From CAYQJS01 sp964417895 (GTDB taxonomy: Bacteria; Chloroflexota; UBA6077; SHYK01), in the NCBI GenBank assembly GCA_964417895.1, contig CAYQJS010000007.1:62001-126000 (forward strand): 64,000 nucleotides of DNA, read 5' to 3'. Every line of letters begins with the position of its first letter. Positions within the stretch are counted from its first letter, which is position 1. Below the pieces are notes generated by a model. It saw nothing but the letters and a program-made list of their open reading frames with translations. It was not told the DNA's origin and did no database searches. The position numbers were made by a program, and so were the translations under genes. Shown here piece by piece: positions 8,239 through 16,676 of the stretch.

Positions 8239-8901
8239 CTACTCCAGGTCCAGTGTGCCAGGGGCGAAGAGCGAGTCCACGTCGAGAGCGCGCGGGATGA
8301 TGTGCTGGCCGAGGTTCATCTCCACCATCCCCTCCACGGACTTACGGTTCTGGCCGAGCCCGTAGGGGAGCGGGTCGCCACCCACGATCTCCATGTTGCG
8401 GAGGGACTGCTTGTCCCGCTCGCCGAGAGGCGACCGCTGAGGCAGGTCGTCGAGGTAGAGCTGCTTCGAAGTCTTGAAGGCGATGATCCAGTTCACCCGG
8501 TCCGTGTCCAGTCCCAGCTCCGATCGCAGCAGGGCCCGGGCCTGCGTCGTATTCGTTTCGGTATACGAGCGGATTCCCACGCGCTTGCCCTGGAGGTCCC
8601 CGGGCTTCTCGATGTCGGAATCGGCTCGACAGACAATGGGGCTGAGGGTCAGGTCCCGATTCGAAAAGACTGGGAGCGCGCTGATGGGCCGCTCGAGCGC
8701 CTTCGCACAGAGAAACGTGGTCATGGCGACTTCGGCCACGTCGAACTCCAGGTGCCGCACCATGCGTCGATAGATCATCGGCGGGGGGTTGACGTCGATG
8801 TGGTCCCACTCGATGCCGTTCGGCCTCACCCTGCCGTCGCGCAGGGCGTCCGTCTGGCCGTGGCTGAGGAGCGCGTAGGTCAGGTGAAGCTGCTCTGACA
8901 T
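8239..8901 (-). CDS. 4,5-dihydroxyphthalate decarboxylase-like / NMT1-like binding protein, short form
   Basis: A 220-residue protein of the family that includes 4,5-dihydroxyphthalate decarboxylase and periplasmic-binding-like proteins. The N-terminal lobe is intact (DGRVRPNGIEWDHIDV, FDVAEVAMTTFLCAKA, DLQGKRVGIRSY), and the C-terminal signature PYGLGQNRKSVEG plus the VDSLFAP ending is intact. The roughly 100 residues expected between them (the block with YYLRTGVFPILHLMVM in the paralogue at 10377-11348) are missing without loss of frame. I chose the ATG at 8901 because GAGGTGG lies 6 bases upstream. There is no signal peptide. It may be a defunct or re-purposed variant. Confidence 0.75.
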   Translation of the reverse strand: MSEQLHLTYALLSHGQTDALRDGRVRPNGIEWDHIDVNPPPMIYRRMVRHLEFDVAEVAMTTFLCAKALERPISALPVFSNRDLTLSPIVCRADSDIEKPGDLQGKRVGIRSYTETNTTQARALLRSELGLDTDRVNWIIAFKTSKQLYLDDLPQRSPLGERDKQSLRNMEIVGGDPLPYGLGQNRKSVEGMVEMNLGQHIIPRALDVDSLFAPGTLDLE

Positions 8902-8955
8902 TTCTTCCACCTCGCCTATTCAGAATTCACAGAACAAGTGTCGCGGTCGTCTGTG

Positions 8956-9069
8956 TTACCGATAGTACAGGGGCAAGATGATCATCGTGAAGATGATTAC
9001 GAGAACCACGAGGGCGATCCCCAGAGCGAGTTTCCTGAGGCCTCGCTGCCTCCTTTCCTCGGGCGTCAC
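8956..9069 (-). CDS. Small single-pass membrane protein (37 aa)
   Basis: Starting at GTG 9069, three to four bases after GGGAGGT, the product is 37 residues: a charged N-terminus (TPEERRQRGLRK) and one long hydrophobic helix (about residues 14-33), ending PLYYR. No family recognised. The longer ORF up to 9183 overlaps the promoter side of the divergent oxidoreductase gene and is less likely. Single-span mini-proteins of this shape are common and often uncharacterised. Confidence 0.5.
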   Translation of the reverse strand: MTPEERRQRGLRKLALGIALVVLVIIFTMIILPLYYR

Positions 9070-9181
9070 ACTACCTCCCGCGGCACCGAGCGCGTAAGAT
9101 GGCGCTGACAGCGCACGTCCGCTGGATACGGTCTGATCATACGACGTGAAGGCAACGCGACGGGCGACGGGAGGGCGACGC

Positions 9182-10222
9182 ATGCGATTCGGCGTGCACT
9201 ATCTGAACACGTACGTCCCCGAGCTGGACGGGCCGGTGCCTGACCTGTATCGGCACCTGTTCGAGCAGATCCAGACGGCCGAGAAGCTCGGGTTCGACGA
9301 CGCCTGGGTCACGGAGCATCACTTTCATGAAGCCGGCGGCCTGATCTCACATCCGCCGGTATTCCTGGGCGCGCTGGCGGGCGCCACCAGCCGCATCCAC
9401 CTCGGAGTGGCGATCAGCGTGCTTCCGCTCCACAACCCGCTCCTGAACGCCGAGGCGTACGCCATGGTCGACGTCCTCTCGAATGGTCGACTGGAGTTCG
9501 GCGTCGGGCGCGGGTCGACACCCGGCGAGTTCGAAGGCATCAGGATCGACTACGGGGACAGCCCCCAGCGGCTGCGCGAGCACGCTGAGGTCCTGGTCCA
9601 GGCCTGGTCGGACGACCCGGTCACGTTCCACGGCGAGCTTTACGAGTACGACGGCGTCCGGGTGCTGCCGAAGCCGCTGCAGCGCCCGCACCCCCCGATC
9701 TGGGTCGGGGCGTCGCGGAGCGACGATACCTTCCGCTGGGCCGGGGGGAAGGGCTTCCATCTGATGACCCTGCCGTACACCTACACGCCGGACGTACTGC
9801 AGCACTGGGTCGGCGTCTATCGGGACGAGCTGCGCAAGCATGGACACGACCCGGCCAGCCGTGAGATCCTCGGCAAGTTCCATGCGTACGTCGCAGACAG
9901 CGATGGCAGGGCTCGACGGGAGGCGGAGCCGTACTGGCTGACCTACCACCGCATGATCTACGATCGCGGCTCGTGGTCGATGAGGCAGCCCCCAACCGCG
10001 GAGCACTACGCAAGCGAGGTCGAGCGGGGGCACGTCATCGTCGGCGACCCGGCGCGCTGCGTCGAGCTGATCCAGTACTACCGCGAGACGCTCGGGCTCA
10101 CGGCCTTCTCGGGCACCTTCCACTTCGGCGGCATGCCCCACGAGATGGCGGAACGCAGCCTGCGGCTCTTCGCGGAGCGGGTCATGCCCGCCCTCACGCC
10201 GGCCCCCGCCGCGCCTCGCTAG
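9182..10222 (+). CDS. LLM class flavin-dependent oxidoreductase (luciferase-like)
   Basis: A 346-residue protein of the bacterial luciferase-like superfamily, which uses reduced FMN or F420 to oxidise organic substrates. Family features are MRFGVHYLNTYVP at the first strand, FDDAWVTEHHFHE, HLGVAISVLPLHNPLL, NGRLEFGVGRGSTPGEF, RPHPPIWVGASR and the late VIVGDPARCVELIQ. ATG 9182 begins directly at the first strand with GGGAGGGC upstream; the ORF extends further but without family match. The missing partner reductase and unknown substrate prevent a finer call. It stands in the catabolic region between the binding-like proteins. Confidence 0.9.
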   Translation: MRFGVHYLNTYVPELDGPVPDLYRHLFEQIQTAEKLGFDDAWVTEHHFHEAGGLISHPPVFLGALAGATSRIHLGVAISVLPLHNPLLNAEAYAMVDVLSNGRLEFGVGRGSTPGEFEGIRIDYGDSPQRLREHAEVLVQAWSDDPVTFHGELYEYDGVRVLPKPLQRPHPPIWVGASRSDDTFRWAGGKGFHLMTLPYTYTPDVLQHWVGVYRDELRKHGHDPASREILGKFHAYVADSDGRARREAEPYWLTYHRMIYDRGSWSMRQPPTAEHYASEVERGHVIVGDPARCVELIQYYRETLGLTAFSGTFHFGGMPHEMAERSLRLFAERVMPALTPAPAAPR

Positions 10223-10239
10223 GAGCACGGCCCGAGAAC

Positions 10240-10340
10240 TGTCATCCTGAGGCCGCAGGCCGAAGGATCTGGGGTTCGAGTAGCGTTTGTGCGTGGTGGT
10301 TTACGTTCGTGACAGATCCTTCGCTTCGCTCAGGATGACA
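10240..10340. repeat. TGTCATCCTGAG hairpin repeat, copy 2
   Basis: Same ends as copy 1 and about 90% alike across the interior. It lies directly after the oxidoreductase stop. Confidence 0.85.
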
Positions 10341-10376
10341 GATTGACCTTTTCGGCCGCACTCCCACTGGATAACC

Positions 10377-11348
10377 CTACTGCATGTCGTCGGGCAGGGT
10401 TGAAGCGAACAAATCCTCGACCCGATACCGCCGGCTCACCAGCCTCTGATCGTGTGCCGTGGCAACAAAGGCTTCGAGAGCCTTTCGGTTCGGGGTGATA
10501 CCGAACGGCCAGGCGTCTCCTCCGACCAGCTCCCGCGTTTCGTCGTCGATCTCGTTAGAGTGCTCCGAAGGTCCCGACTGCTCGCGCGTCTGCGCCAGGG
10601 CCTTCGCGCGGCCGAACGCGTCGCAGACGCTTTCGACAACCTCCGGGTGGTCGTTAGCGAGGTCCTCACGCATCACCATAAGGTGCAAGATGGGGAAGAC
10701 GCCGGTGCGCAGGTAGTACTCTCGTTCGGCGGCCACGCGGTCGGGGAATGCGGCGACGAACGAGGGCGGCCGATCTCCAGGTGCGCTCGGTCGAGGCGCG
10801 CCCACCCCGCGAGTCAGATGCGCGTCGATCTCGCCCGCCTCGGCCAGCTCGGCCGCGCTTCGGCCGCTCGAATCCAGCCGGTGACGGACGCCGTCGGGTA
10901 CCCCGAGCCCTTCCATCCGCTCCGGCCGGTACGTAACCCAGCTCACATCCTCCGCGTCGATCCCGTACATCTCCTTGAACAGGTGGCGCTGCCAGATCGG
11001 CGGGCCCTGCCAGTACTGCCCGGTACTCACGACTCGCCCGCGCAGGCCCGAGAGGTCGCGAATCCGGGAGCGCGCCGCTAGCTGGACGCCCGCGTGGAGA
11101 AACTGGCGTCCAGAGGTGAAGAGCGGCAAGCCGATGACCGGCAGTCCCTGGTCGCGCGCTTTGACGTACGTGCCGATGGACACCTCGGCGAGGTCGATCT
11201 CGAGCTTCGCCATGCGGCGGCAATTGTCGTCGATACTGGTGGCCGCTCCGACGTAGAGGGTGATCCCCTTCGCAGTCACCTCTCCGTCCAGCAGCGGCTG
11301 CGTGGGCGCCGATGGCTCCACGAGCAGTGTTACCACGATGGGCTCCAT
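10377..11348 (-). CDS. 4,5-dihydroxyphthalate decarboxylase-like / substrate-binding-like protein
   Basis: A 323-residue full-length member of the family represented in short form at 8239-8901. It has both lobes: LLDGEVTAKGITLYV, IDLAEVSIGTYVKA, DLSGLRGRVVST, the hinge-region YYLRTGVFPILHLMVM, and the terminal GDAWPFGITPNRKALEAF. ATG 11348 follows GGAGGG; the longer frame to 11426 lacks support. No secretion signal is seen, which favours a cytoplasmic enzyme over a periplasmic binder. Decarboxylase activity is inferred from family resemblance only. It is divergent from the cupin gene at 11460. Confidence 0.8.
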   Translation of the reverse strand: MEPIVVTLLVEPSAPTQPLLDGEVTAKGITLYVGAATSIDDNCRRMAKLEIDLAEVSIGTYVKARDQGLPVIGLPLFTSGRQFLHAGVQLAARSRIRDLSGLRGRVVSTGQYWQGPPIWQRHLFKEMYGIDAEDVSWVTYRPERMEGLGVPDGVRHRLDSSGRSAAELAEAGEIDAHLTRGVGAPRPSAPGDRPPSFVAAFPDRVAAEREYYLRTGVFPILHLMVMREDLANDHPEVVESVCDAFGRAKALAQTREQSGPSEHSNEIDDETRELVGGDAWPFGITPNRKALEAFVATAHDQRLVSRRYRVEDLFASTLPDDMQ

Positions 11349-11459
11349 CCGGCCCTCCTTTCGAGGGGGAGTATGATCCCGCACCGCTGGCGGAGCAAGC
11401 AATCGAGATGCGTGATATGATCGCATCGGCAGCGTCTGTCAGATAGAAAGGAGAACACG

Positions 11460-11909
11460 ATGACTGCGACCGAACAAGCGATTGCCCCATTCCAGGTGGC
11501 GAAGGTACGCCCGCCCATGGTCAAGAGGGGGAAGGCGGGGATGCAACTGGTGAGGGCGGGCCAGCTGGGGATAGGTGTCCAGGTGGCGTCGACCGATGGT
11601 GGCGAAACCAACCTCCACGCTCACCCCGGCATGGACTCCGCCTGGATGGTGCTCGGAGGCAGGGCGAAGTTCTACACGGTGAACGATCGGGTGGTCGGCG
11701 AGCTGGGGAAGAACGAGATCATCTCGATTCCCGCGGGAACGCCCTACTGGTTCGAGGCCGCCGACGACGCCGAGCCTCTGGTGGTTCTGCACATCACCAG
11801 CAGAGCCAAGGACCATCAGGGCTCGACCCGCATCGACTACACCCCGCGCACGGCTGGCGGCGAGAATCGCATCCGCGAGGTTATCCCGGACGCGTTCTTC
11901 GAGAGCTGA
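11460..11909 (+). CDS. Cupin domain protein
   Basis: A 149-residue single-domain cupin. The first cupin motif is NLHAHPGMDSAWMVLGGRA with the HxH pair. The usual Glu ligand position is occupied by Asp or a nearby residue, so metal binding may be altered. The second motif region is IPAGTPYWFEA, with a His in VVLHIT. Cupins of this size are metal-dependent isomerases, dioxygenases or sensors; no specific role can be given. A good SD (AAAGGAGA) precedes the ATG. A strong terminator follows at 11928. Confidence 0.82.
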   Translation: MTATEQAIAPFQVAKVRPPMVKRGKAGMQLVRAGQLGIGVQVASTDGGETNLHAHPGMDSAWMVLGGRAKFYTVNDRVVGELGKNEIISIPAGTPYWFEAADDAEPLVVLHITSRAKDHQGSTRIDYTPRTAGGENRIREVIPDAFFES

Positions 11910-11927
11910 AAAAGCTCCAGCAGGACG

Positions 11928-11962
11928 GAAGGCTCAGGCCGGAATGCCTGAGCCTTCTGTTT
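11928..11962 (+). terminator. Rho-independent terminator of the cupin gene
   Basis: Twelve-bp perfect stem GAAGGCTCAGGC / GCCTGAGCCTTC with a 6-base loop, followed by TGTTT. Its left arm contains the stop codon and last codons of the convergent VOC gene, so the hairpin may serve both strands. Confidence 0.8.
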
Positions 11963-12383
11963 GCCTTGCGCCTTCCGCTCGGTCGCGCCCCCTGGGATTC
12001 ATGTAGGGCGGGGTGTTGATCTCGAAGCGGATGCCCGCCGGGCTGACGATGTCGACCCGCTTACGACCACGACCTTCCTCGTCGACCGCCAGCCCGTGCG
12101 CCCGCAGCCGAGCGCTGAACTCGCTCACCTCGGCGTCGGTAGCCACATCGAAAGCTATGTGATTGAGCATGCAATCGTCGGTGTTGTTGTTGGCAACGGC
12201 CCCATCGACCGCGAACAGGATGAACTCGTGGTCGCGGAGCGGGTCCGCGGCGAAGAAGGCCCGCTGTCCCTCGATGCCGTGCACCTGCTTGAGGCCGACC
12301 ACATTCTCCCAGAACTCGACCTCCTGCTCGAAGATCTCCCGAGGCACGTTGAACCCGACGTGGCTGAGCCGCGCGATCGCCAT
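11934..12383 (-). CDS. VOC (glyoxalase/dioxygenase) family protein
   Basis: A 149-residue vicinal-oxygen-chelate fold protein. The first half starts RLSHVGFNVP, with a His ligand candidate, and contains EFWENVVGLKQVHG. The second half has MLNHIAFDV and ends with IVSPAGIRFEINTPPY, whose Glu is the usual last metal ligand. Such proteins are dioxygenases, isomerases or antibiotic-binding proteins. The ATG at 12383 follows GAGGAGGGA. It lies 41 bases downstream of the ThDP enzyme on the same strand and is probably cotranscribed. The long reading frame upstream to 13001 is antisense or shadow to that gene. Confidence 0.85.
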   Translation of the reverse strand: MAIARLSHVGFNVPREIFEQEVEFWENVVGLKQVHGIEGQRAFFAADPLRDHEFILFAVDGAVANNNTDDCMLNHIAFDVATDAEVSEFSARLRAHGLAVDEEGRGRKRVDIVSPAGIRFEINTPPYMNPRGRDRAEGARQTEGSGIPA

Positions 12384-12424
12384 GATGGTCCCTCCTCTCG
12401 TGTCCGGCCATTGTATCCCGCCGA

Positions 12425-14107
12425 TCAGCTGGGGATCGGCACCGGGCTGTCCAGAGCCACGTCCACGAGAGAAGGTCCGGGGTGGGCGATGGCCTCGCGA
12501 AGCGCGGGCCCCAGCTCGTCGGGGCGCTCGACCCGCCGAGCCCGCACGCCCATAGCCTCGGCCAGGCGGTCGAAGCGCAGGGGCGGGTCGCTGAGGTCCA
12601 TGCCGACGAACTCGCGCCCCCTGACCGCGCTCCCCAGGTATTCGACCATGTTGAGCTTCAGGATCCGGTAGCTGGCATTGCTGAGCATCACGAAGGTGGC
12701 CGGGATGTGGTGGTGCGCCGCGGTCCAGAGGGCGGTGATGCTGTACATGGCAGCGCCGTCCGCGCACACCCCCACGACTTTCCGATCCGGGCGGGCGAGC
12801 TGGGCGCCGAGGGTGCCCGGCAGGCCTGGGCCAATTCCTCCGCCGCGGCCGTTCATGAGCTGCTCCGGCGCGCTGGGCTGGAGCGCGGCGACGAGGTGCG
12901 CCTGGTTGCTGACGGCCTCTGAGAACACCAGGGCGTCCTCGGGGAGCGCGGCGCGCAGCTCGTGCATCAACCGCGGCCCGGAGATGGGCACGTCGTCCCA
13001 ACGGGCGCGGGCGCCTTCCCAGTAGCGGGCGCGGGCCGAGGCCGAGCGCTTGGCGACGGCGGAGGCACGCGCGTCGGCGGCCTGCGCGTGCGCAGCCGAG
13101 CGCCCCTCCCGGACGAGGTCCCCGAGCTCGACCAGCGCCCCCTTCGGGTCAGCCACCATCGCGAGGTCCGCGGGGTAGTTCTTGTTCAACTCCCAGGCGA
13201 CCAGGTCGATCTGAATGACCTTCGCCCCCGGCGCCAGGACCGGCTCCGTCTCGGGGAAGATGATCTGGAAGAGGGGCGCCCCGACGCACAGGAGCAGATC
13301 GCACTCAGCCAGCGCCGCTCGCAGCTGGTGCGGGCGGCCCGTAAACGGAATGGCGCCCAGGTTCAGAGGATGCGCGGCCGGAACGTTGAACTCCGAGGCG
13401 TAGTTCTCGAAGATCGCCGCGCCGAGCAGCTCGGCAAGAGCGACCAGCTCGGTCTGGGCCCCGGCCAGCGCGACGCGGTCCCCGGCCAGGATCATCGGGT
13501 TGCGCGCCTCCAGGAGCAGCTCGGCCGCCTGGGCTAGCGCTGCGCCGTCCGGTCGCGTTCGCCAGCTGGTGTATGCGGTAGGGCGGATCTCGATTTCGGC
13601 TTCCTGGTCCAGCACGTCGATGGGGAGGGCCAGAAACACCGGCCCCTGCGGCGGCTCGGCTGCGACTTTGAAGGCCCGCCTGAGCGCCTGCGGCACGTCG
13701 TGGGCATGCTGTACCTGGTACGCCCACTTGCAGACCGGGCGGGCCATCTCCACGAGCGGGCCGCTCAGGTGCGGCTCCTGAAAGAGAGCCTTGCTTTCCG
13801 ACTGGCCCGCGTAGATCACCAGCGGTGATTGGCCCACCCGGGCGTTGTGCATCATCCCGAGCGCGTTGCCGAGGCCCGGCGCAATGTGGACCTCGACAAA
13901 TGCAGGCCGTCGGGTGAGGCGCGCGTAGGCGTCGGCCATGGAGACGGCCACCCCCTCGTGGAGCGCCAGGATGAACTGGAGCTGGGGATAGTCTTGCAGG
14001 ACGTCCATGAATCCCTGCTCGGTAGTGCCGGGGTTGCCGAAGACGTAGCGGACGCCGTCGGCGACCAGCTGCTCCATAACAGCGCGCTTACCCGTCATAC
14101 GCGGCAT
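12425..14107 (-). CDS. Thiamine diphosphate-binding enzyme (benzoylformate decarboxylase / acetolactate synthase-like)
   Basis: A 560-residue ThDP enzyme with the three expected domains. The N-terminal PYR domain includes FGNPGTTEQGF and the cofactor-activating Glu in LALHEGVAV (about residue 50). The central domain has PMILAGDRVALAGA. The C-terminal PP domain has the diphosphate/Mg motif CADGAAMYSITALW followed by FVMLSNASY. The pattern is closest to benzoylformate decarboxylase-like and putative acetolactate synthase-like proteins. ATG 14107 follows a GAGGAG site; the frame to 14206 is upstream repeat DNA. The substrate is probably a 2-oxo acid. The VOC gene follows, which suggests an aromatic side-chain pathway (inference). 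Confidence 0.88.
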   Translation of the reverse strand: MPRMTGKRAVMEQLVADGVRYVFGNPGTTEQGFMDVLQDYPQLQFILALHEGVAVSMADAYARLTRRPAFVEVHIAPGLGNALGMMHNARVGQSPLVIYAGQSESKALFQEPHLSGPLVEMARPVCKWAYQVQHAHDVPQALRRAFKVAAEPPQGPVFLALPIDVLDQEAEIEIRPTAYTSWRTRPDGAALAQAAELLLEARNPMILAGDRVALAGAQTELVALAELLGAAIFENYASEFNVPAAHPLNLGAIPFTGRPHQLRAALAECDLLLCVGAPLFQIIFPETEPVLAPGAKVIQIDLVAWELNKNYPADLAMVADPKGALVELGDLVREGRSAAHAQAADARASAVAKRSASARARYWEGARARWDDVPISGPRLMHELRAALPEDALVFSEAVSNQAHLVAALQPSAPEQLMNGRGGGIGPGLPGTLGAQLARPDRKVVGVCADGAAMYSITALWTAAHHHIPATFVMLSNASYRILKLNMVEYLGSAVRGREFVGMDLSDPPLRFDRLAEAMGVRARRVERPDELGPALREAIAHPGPSLVDVALDSPVPIPS

Positions 14108-14130
14108 GGCGAACTCCTCATCATCACAGC

Positions 14131-14234
14131 TGTCACCCTGAGCGCCAGCGAAGGGTCTGGGGGCGGCGAGAAGGTGGGTCGCAGGCTCAACGTCGGATCC
14201 CATCACAGATCCTTCGCCTACGACTCAGGATGAC
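14131..14234. repeat. TGTCACCCTGAG hairpin repeat, copy 3 (diverged)
   Basis: Begins TGTCACCCTGAG and ends CGACTCAGGATGAC, with the internal CAGATCCTTCG seen in the other copies. It lies just upstream of the ThDP enzyme's ribosome site, so it would be in the leader or promoter. Confidence 0.65.
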
Positions 14235-14313
14235 CCGAACCTCGACCTGGATGGTACGCTACGGCGGCAACTACCCGGGGTGGCCCTGACTTAGGGCGCT
14301 CCGACCGCCGGAG

Positions 14314-14422
14314 TCACGCCCTCACCCGTCCTTGCCCGCTCTCGCGGGCTGCGGCCGGCCTCTCCCAGAGGGAGAGGCGATTCGGCTGCCCCCTCTCCCT
14401 CTGGGAGAGGGGGGGTGAGGGC
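14314..14422. repeat. CTCTCCC/GGGAGAG palindromic repeats
   Basis: Two linked hairpins, one with arms CCTCTCCCAGAGGGAGAGG and one with CCCTCTCCCTCTGGGAGAGG, in the gap before the cupredoxin gene. Confidence 0.65.
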
Positions 14423-14536
14423 GTACCCGGTGGCGGAGTACAACAACCCGCCCGCACCCGCATGCGCGCGCCCTGAAGCGTCCGGCACCGCTCCGGGGAC
14501 GTATGCTTAGAGCGAGGTGAACGACGGAGGTGTGCG

Positions 14537-15196
14537 ATGCAAGGGCGTCGACATGTTACCGCGCTGGGACTGAGCAGCCTGGCCGCGGCCCTAACGGCCG
14601 GATTGCTCATGATCGCGGTTGCCGACTGGGCTGGCGCGGCCGAGGTAACGGCGAACATGGCCGAGTTCTCGTTCACCCCCCCGAGCCTGACCATCCAGGT
14701 CGGTGACACGGTTCGCTGGCAGAACACGGGGCGGGTGCCGCATACGACCACCAGCGACACAGGCGTGTGGGACTCGGGCACGCTGTCCCCGGGTGGATCC
14801 TTCTCCCGCCAGTTCATGACGCCGGGTACGTACACTTATATGTGCCGGTTTCATCAAGCGCAGGGAATGCGCGGGACCATTACCGTCTCTGCGCCAAGTC
14901 CAACATCACCCCCTGCTCCAGCGCCCACCGCGCCAGTTGTGCCGCCACCGCCTCCGCCGGCGACGGCGATCCCCACGCCGCCCGCCCCTCCTGTGGCGGC
15001 GGAGCTCTGGCTATCGATCTTGGAGCCGACGCCGGTTTACTCGGACGCCGGTGAGGTGCTCTGGGTCGCAGAGCCAGGCGAGTGGTACCGCGTGCTCTCG
15101 CAAGATGCGGGCTGGGCGCTGGTGGTGTGGGAGAACGACCCGGCCGAGCTGGCCGTCTGGATCGAGCTCGACGGGCGCGTGCAGCTGAGCGGCTAG
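14537..15196 (+). CDS. Secreted cupredoxin (plastocyanin-like) with C-terminal SH3-like domain
   Basis: A 219-residue exported copper protein. A signal peptide covers about residues 1-35, with hydrophobic core LAAALTAGLLMIAVA and a likely cut after GAA. The type I copper ligands are all visible: His in RVPHTTT, then Cys, His and Met in YMCRFHQAQGM. A Pro-rich linker (about residues 116-152) leads to a small SH3-like segment (LEPTPVYSDAGEVLWVAEPGEWY) typical of surface-binding domains. It probably carries electrons at the outer face, with the second domain holding it at the wall or membrane. GGAGGTG precedes the ATG. Confidence 0.88.
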   Translation: MQGRRHVTALGLSSLAAALTAGLLMIAVADWAGAAEVTANMAEFSFTPPSLTIQVGDTVRWQNTGRVPHTTTSDTGVWDSGTLSPGGSFSRQFMTPGTYTYMCRFHQAQGMRGTITVSAPSPTSPPAPAPTAPVVPPPPPPATAIPTPPAPPVAAELWLSILEPTPVYSDAGEVLWVAEPGEWYRVLSQDAGWALVVWENDPAELAVWIELDGRVQLSG

Positions 15197-15236
15197 GGGC
15201 CTGGCTTAGCTTAGCAGGCTGCTGGGAAAAGGTTGG

Positions 15237-15299
15237 GTTCGCTCGTGGCGAGCCTGTCGAACCACATGGGCCCTTCGACAAGCTCAGGGTGAGCGGTTT
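15237..15299. repeat. CCTTCGACAAGCTCAGGGTGAGC inverted repeat
   Basis: An inverted repeat with arms around GGTTCGACAGGCTCGCC (as complement) and CCTTCGACAAGCTCAGGG, a sequence type found scattered in many bacterial genomes. It sits between the convergent cupredoxin and small membrane protein genes. Confidence 0.55.
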
Positions 15300-15312
15300 T
15301 AGGGGCCTTTGC

Positions 15313-15513
15313 TTAGGGGCTTGCGGCTCGGGAGCCTCGTAGGAGGCTGACGGCTACCATCAGGGTCCCGCCGATGATGAGCACCAGGCCGGCCACAGCC
15401 CAGAACGGATCGCCGGTCATGGGACTCCCGGCGAGGATATTGAGCCCCTGCAGTAACCAGATTGTTCCCAGCAGGTCGAGTAAGACCCCGCCGACTACGA
15501 TGGTCCAGCGCAC
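15313..15513 (-). CDS. Small two-pass membrane protein
   Basis: A 66-residue hydrophobic protein with two predicted membrane helices (RWTIVVGGVLLDLLGTIWLL and a stretch from FWAVAGLVLIIGGTLMVAV) joined by the short loop NILAGSPMTGD. Start GTG 15513 follows AAGGTGGG by 7 bases. No function known. It is transcribed away from the divergent solute-binding gene at 15727. Confidence 0.65.
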   Translation of the reverse strand: MRWTIVVGGVLLDLLGTIWLLQGLNILAGSPMTGDPFWAVAGLVLIIGGTLMVAVSLLRGSRAASP

Positions 15514-15726
15514 GATCGCCCACCTTGGTCAAGCTATCGGGCGGCGGCTCGGCCGGGGCGATGCCCCGACCCGCGCGCCAAGTCAGTGTTTGCCGACCGT
15601 CGTTGTCGCATCTTCGCACAGACCAGCGCTCGCGGTATTGCCCCGCCCGCAGCGCAGCGGGACCGTGCCCCCCGCGTCCTCGAGCACCGTATCATGGCCA
15701 GGTCGCGGGGAACCGATGGAGGAACC

Positions 15727-16575
15727 GTGGACAAGCTGAGGATCAATAGCTTCGGGCGCCTCATACCGCACGAAGTCGGGGCGGCCAACGGCTTCTACGC
15801 AGCCGAGGATCTGGAGGCGGAGCACACGGCCACGACGGCGTCGAAGGTCCAGATGCGGGAGCTGAAAGAGGGCGTGTCGCACGTCGTGCACACCCACCCC
15901 GACAACGTGTTCTGGTGGAACGAGGACAATGACGCCAACCTCCTCATCGTGATGGCGCTGCCAGCCGAGCCCAACCTGGTCTTCGTCGTCGCGCCCGAGA
16001 TCAAGTCATATGAAGACCTGCGCGGGAAGACGATCGCTGCCGACGCCGCCGAGAGCGGCTTCGTGACCTCGCTCCGCGTCATGCTGAAAGAGCACGGCCT
16101 TGTGGAAGAGGGCCGCGACTTCACGTTCGCGGAGATCGGCGCCAATCGCGTTGAAGCGCTCTTGGAGGGCCGCTATGTCGGCTCGATGCTGGGAGTGGGG
16201 CAGGAGAAACGGCTCGCCGATAGAGGTTTCCACGTTCTGGACTCCATCAAGCGGCTGTACACGAACTATGCACACGTGGGCGTCGTCCGGCGCCAGTGGG
16301 CGCTCGAGAACCCGGATCTTGTGGTGCGCTACCTGCGGGCCCACCTACGTGCCATGCTCTGGCTCGACGATCCCGCCAATGCTGCTGAGGCCGTCCGGTT
16401 CGCCGCGCGCGGGGGCTCGCCGCCGATCTCGGCCCCGCCACCCTTCGCCTGGGAGGGCCTTCGGGAGATGATGGCGACCCGGCGCGATGCCGGGCTCCTG
16501 CGGGGCGCGGTCGACCCGCACCGCTTCGCCGACGATAGCTATTACCTGCGGGCTGTTGAGACACTTAACCTGTAG
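15727..16575 (+). CDS. NitT/TauT-type substrate-binding protein (NMT1/SsuA-like)
   Basis: A 282-residue periplasmic-binding-fold protein of the NMT1/SsuA/TauA kind. Signature regions are NGFYAAEDLEAEHTA, PNLVFVVAPEIKSYEDLRGK, VEALLEGRYVGSMLGVGQEK and NPDLVVRYLRAHLRAMLWL. The chosen GTG at 15727 follows ATGGAGGA, giving a protein that starts right at the first strand. It then has no signal peptide, as with the other orphan binding-like proteins here, so it may be a cytoplasmic enzyme-like relative. Upstream ATG 15694 is an alternative but also gives no signal peptide. No ABC permease or ATPase is adjacent. Confidence 0.8.
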   Translation: MDKLRINSFGRLIPHEVGAANGFYAAEDLEAEHTATTASKVQMRELKEGVSHVVHTHPDNVFWWNEDNDANLLIVMALPAEPNLVFVVAPEIKSYEDLRGKTIAADAAESGFVTSLRVMLKEHGLVEEGRDFTFAEIGANRVEALLEGRYVGSMLGVGQEKRLADRGFHVLDSIKRLYTNYAHVGVVRRQWALENPDLVVRYLRAHLRAMLWLDDPANAAEAVRFAARGGSPPISAPPPFAWEGLREMMATRRDAGLLRGAVDPHRFADDSYYLRAVETLNL

Positions 16576-16676
16576 CTGCCCAAGAGGCCCGCAGAGGGCG
16601 ACTGTCCTGCTCGAGGCGCCAGGTGGCTGGGTCTGCCTCCCTCCTACTCGACGATGTCCCACCCGGCGGGATGCGT

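Noticed and set aside
12384..13001. N-terminal extension of the VOC ORF to 13001.
   Set aside because: It is a shadow frame of the ThDP enzyme, rich in Arg/Pro/Gly, and the VOC start at 12383 has its own strong SD.
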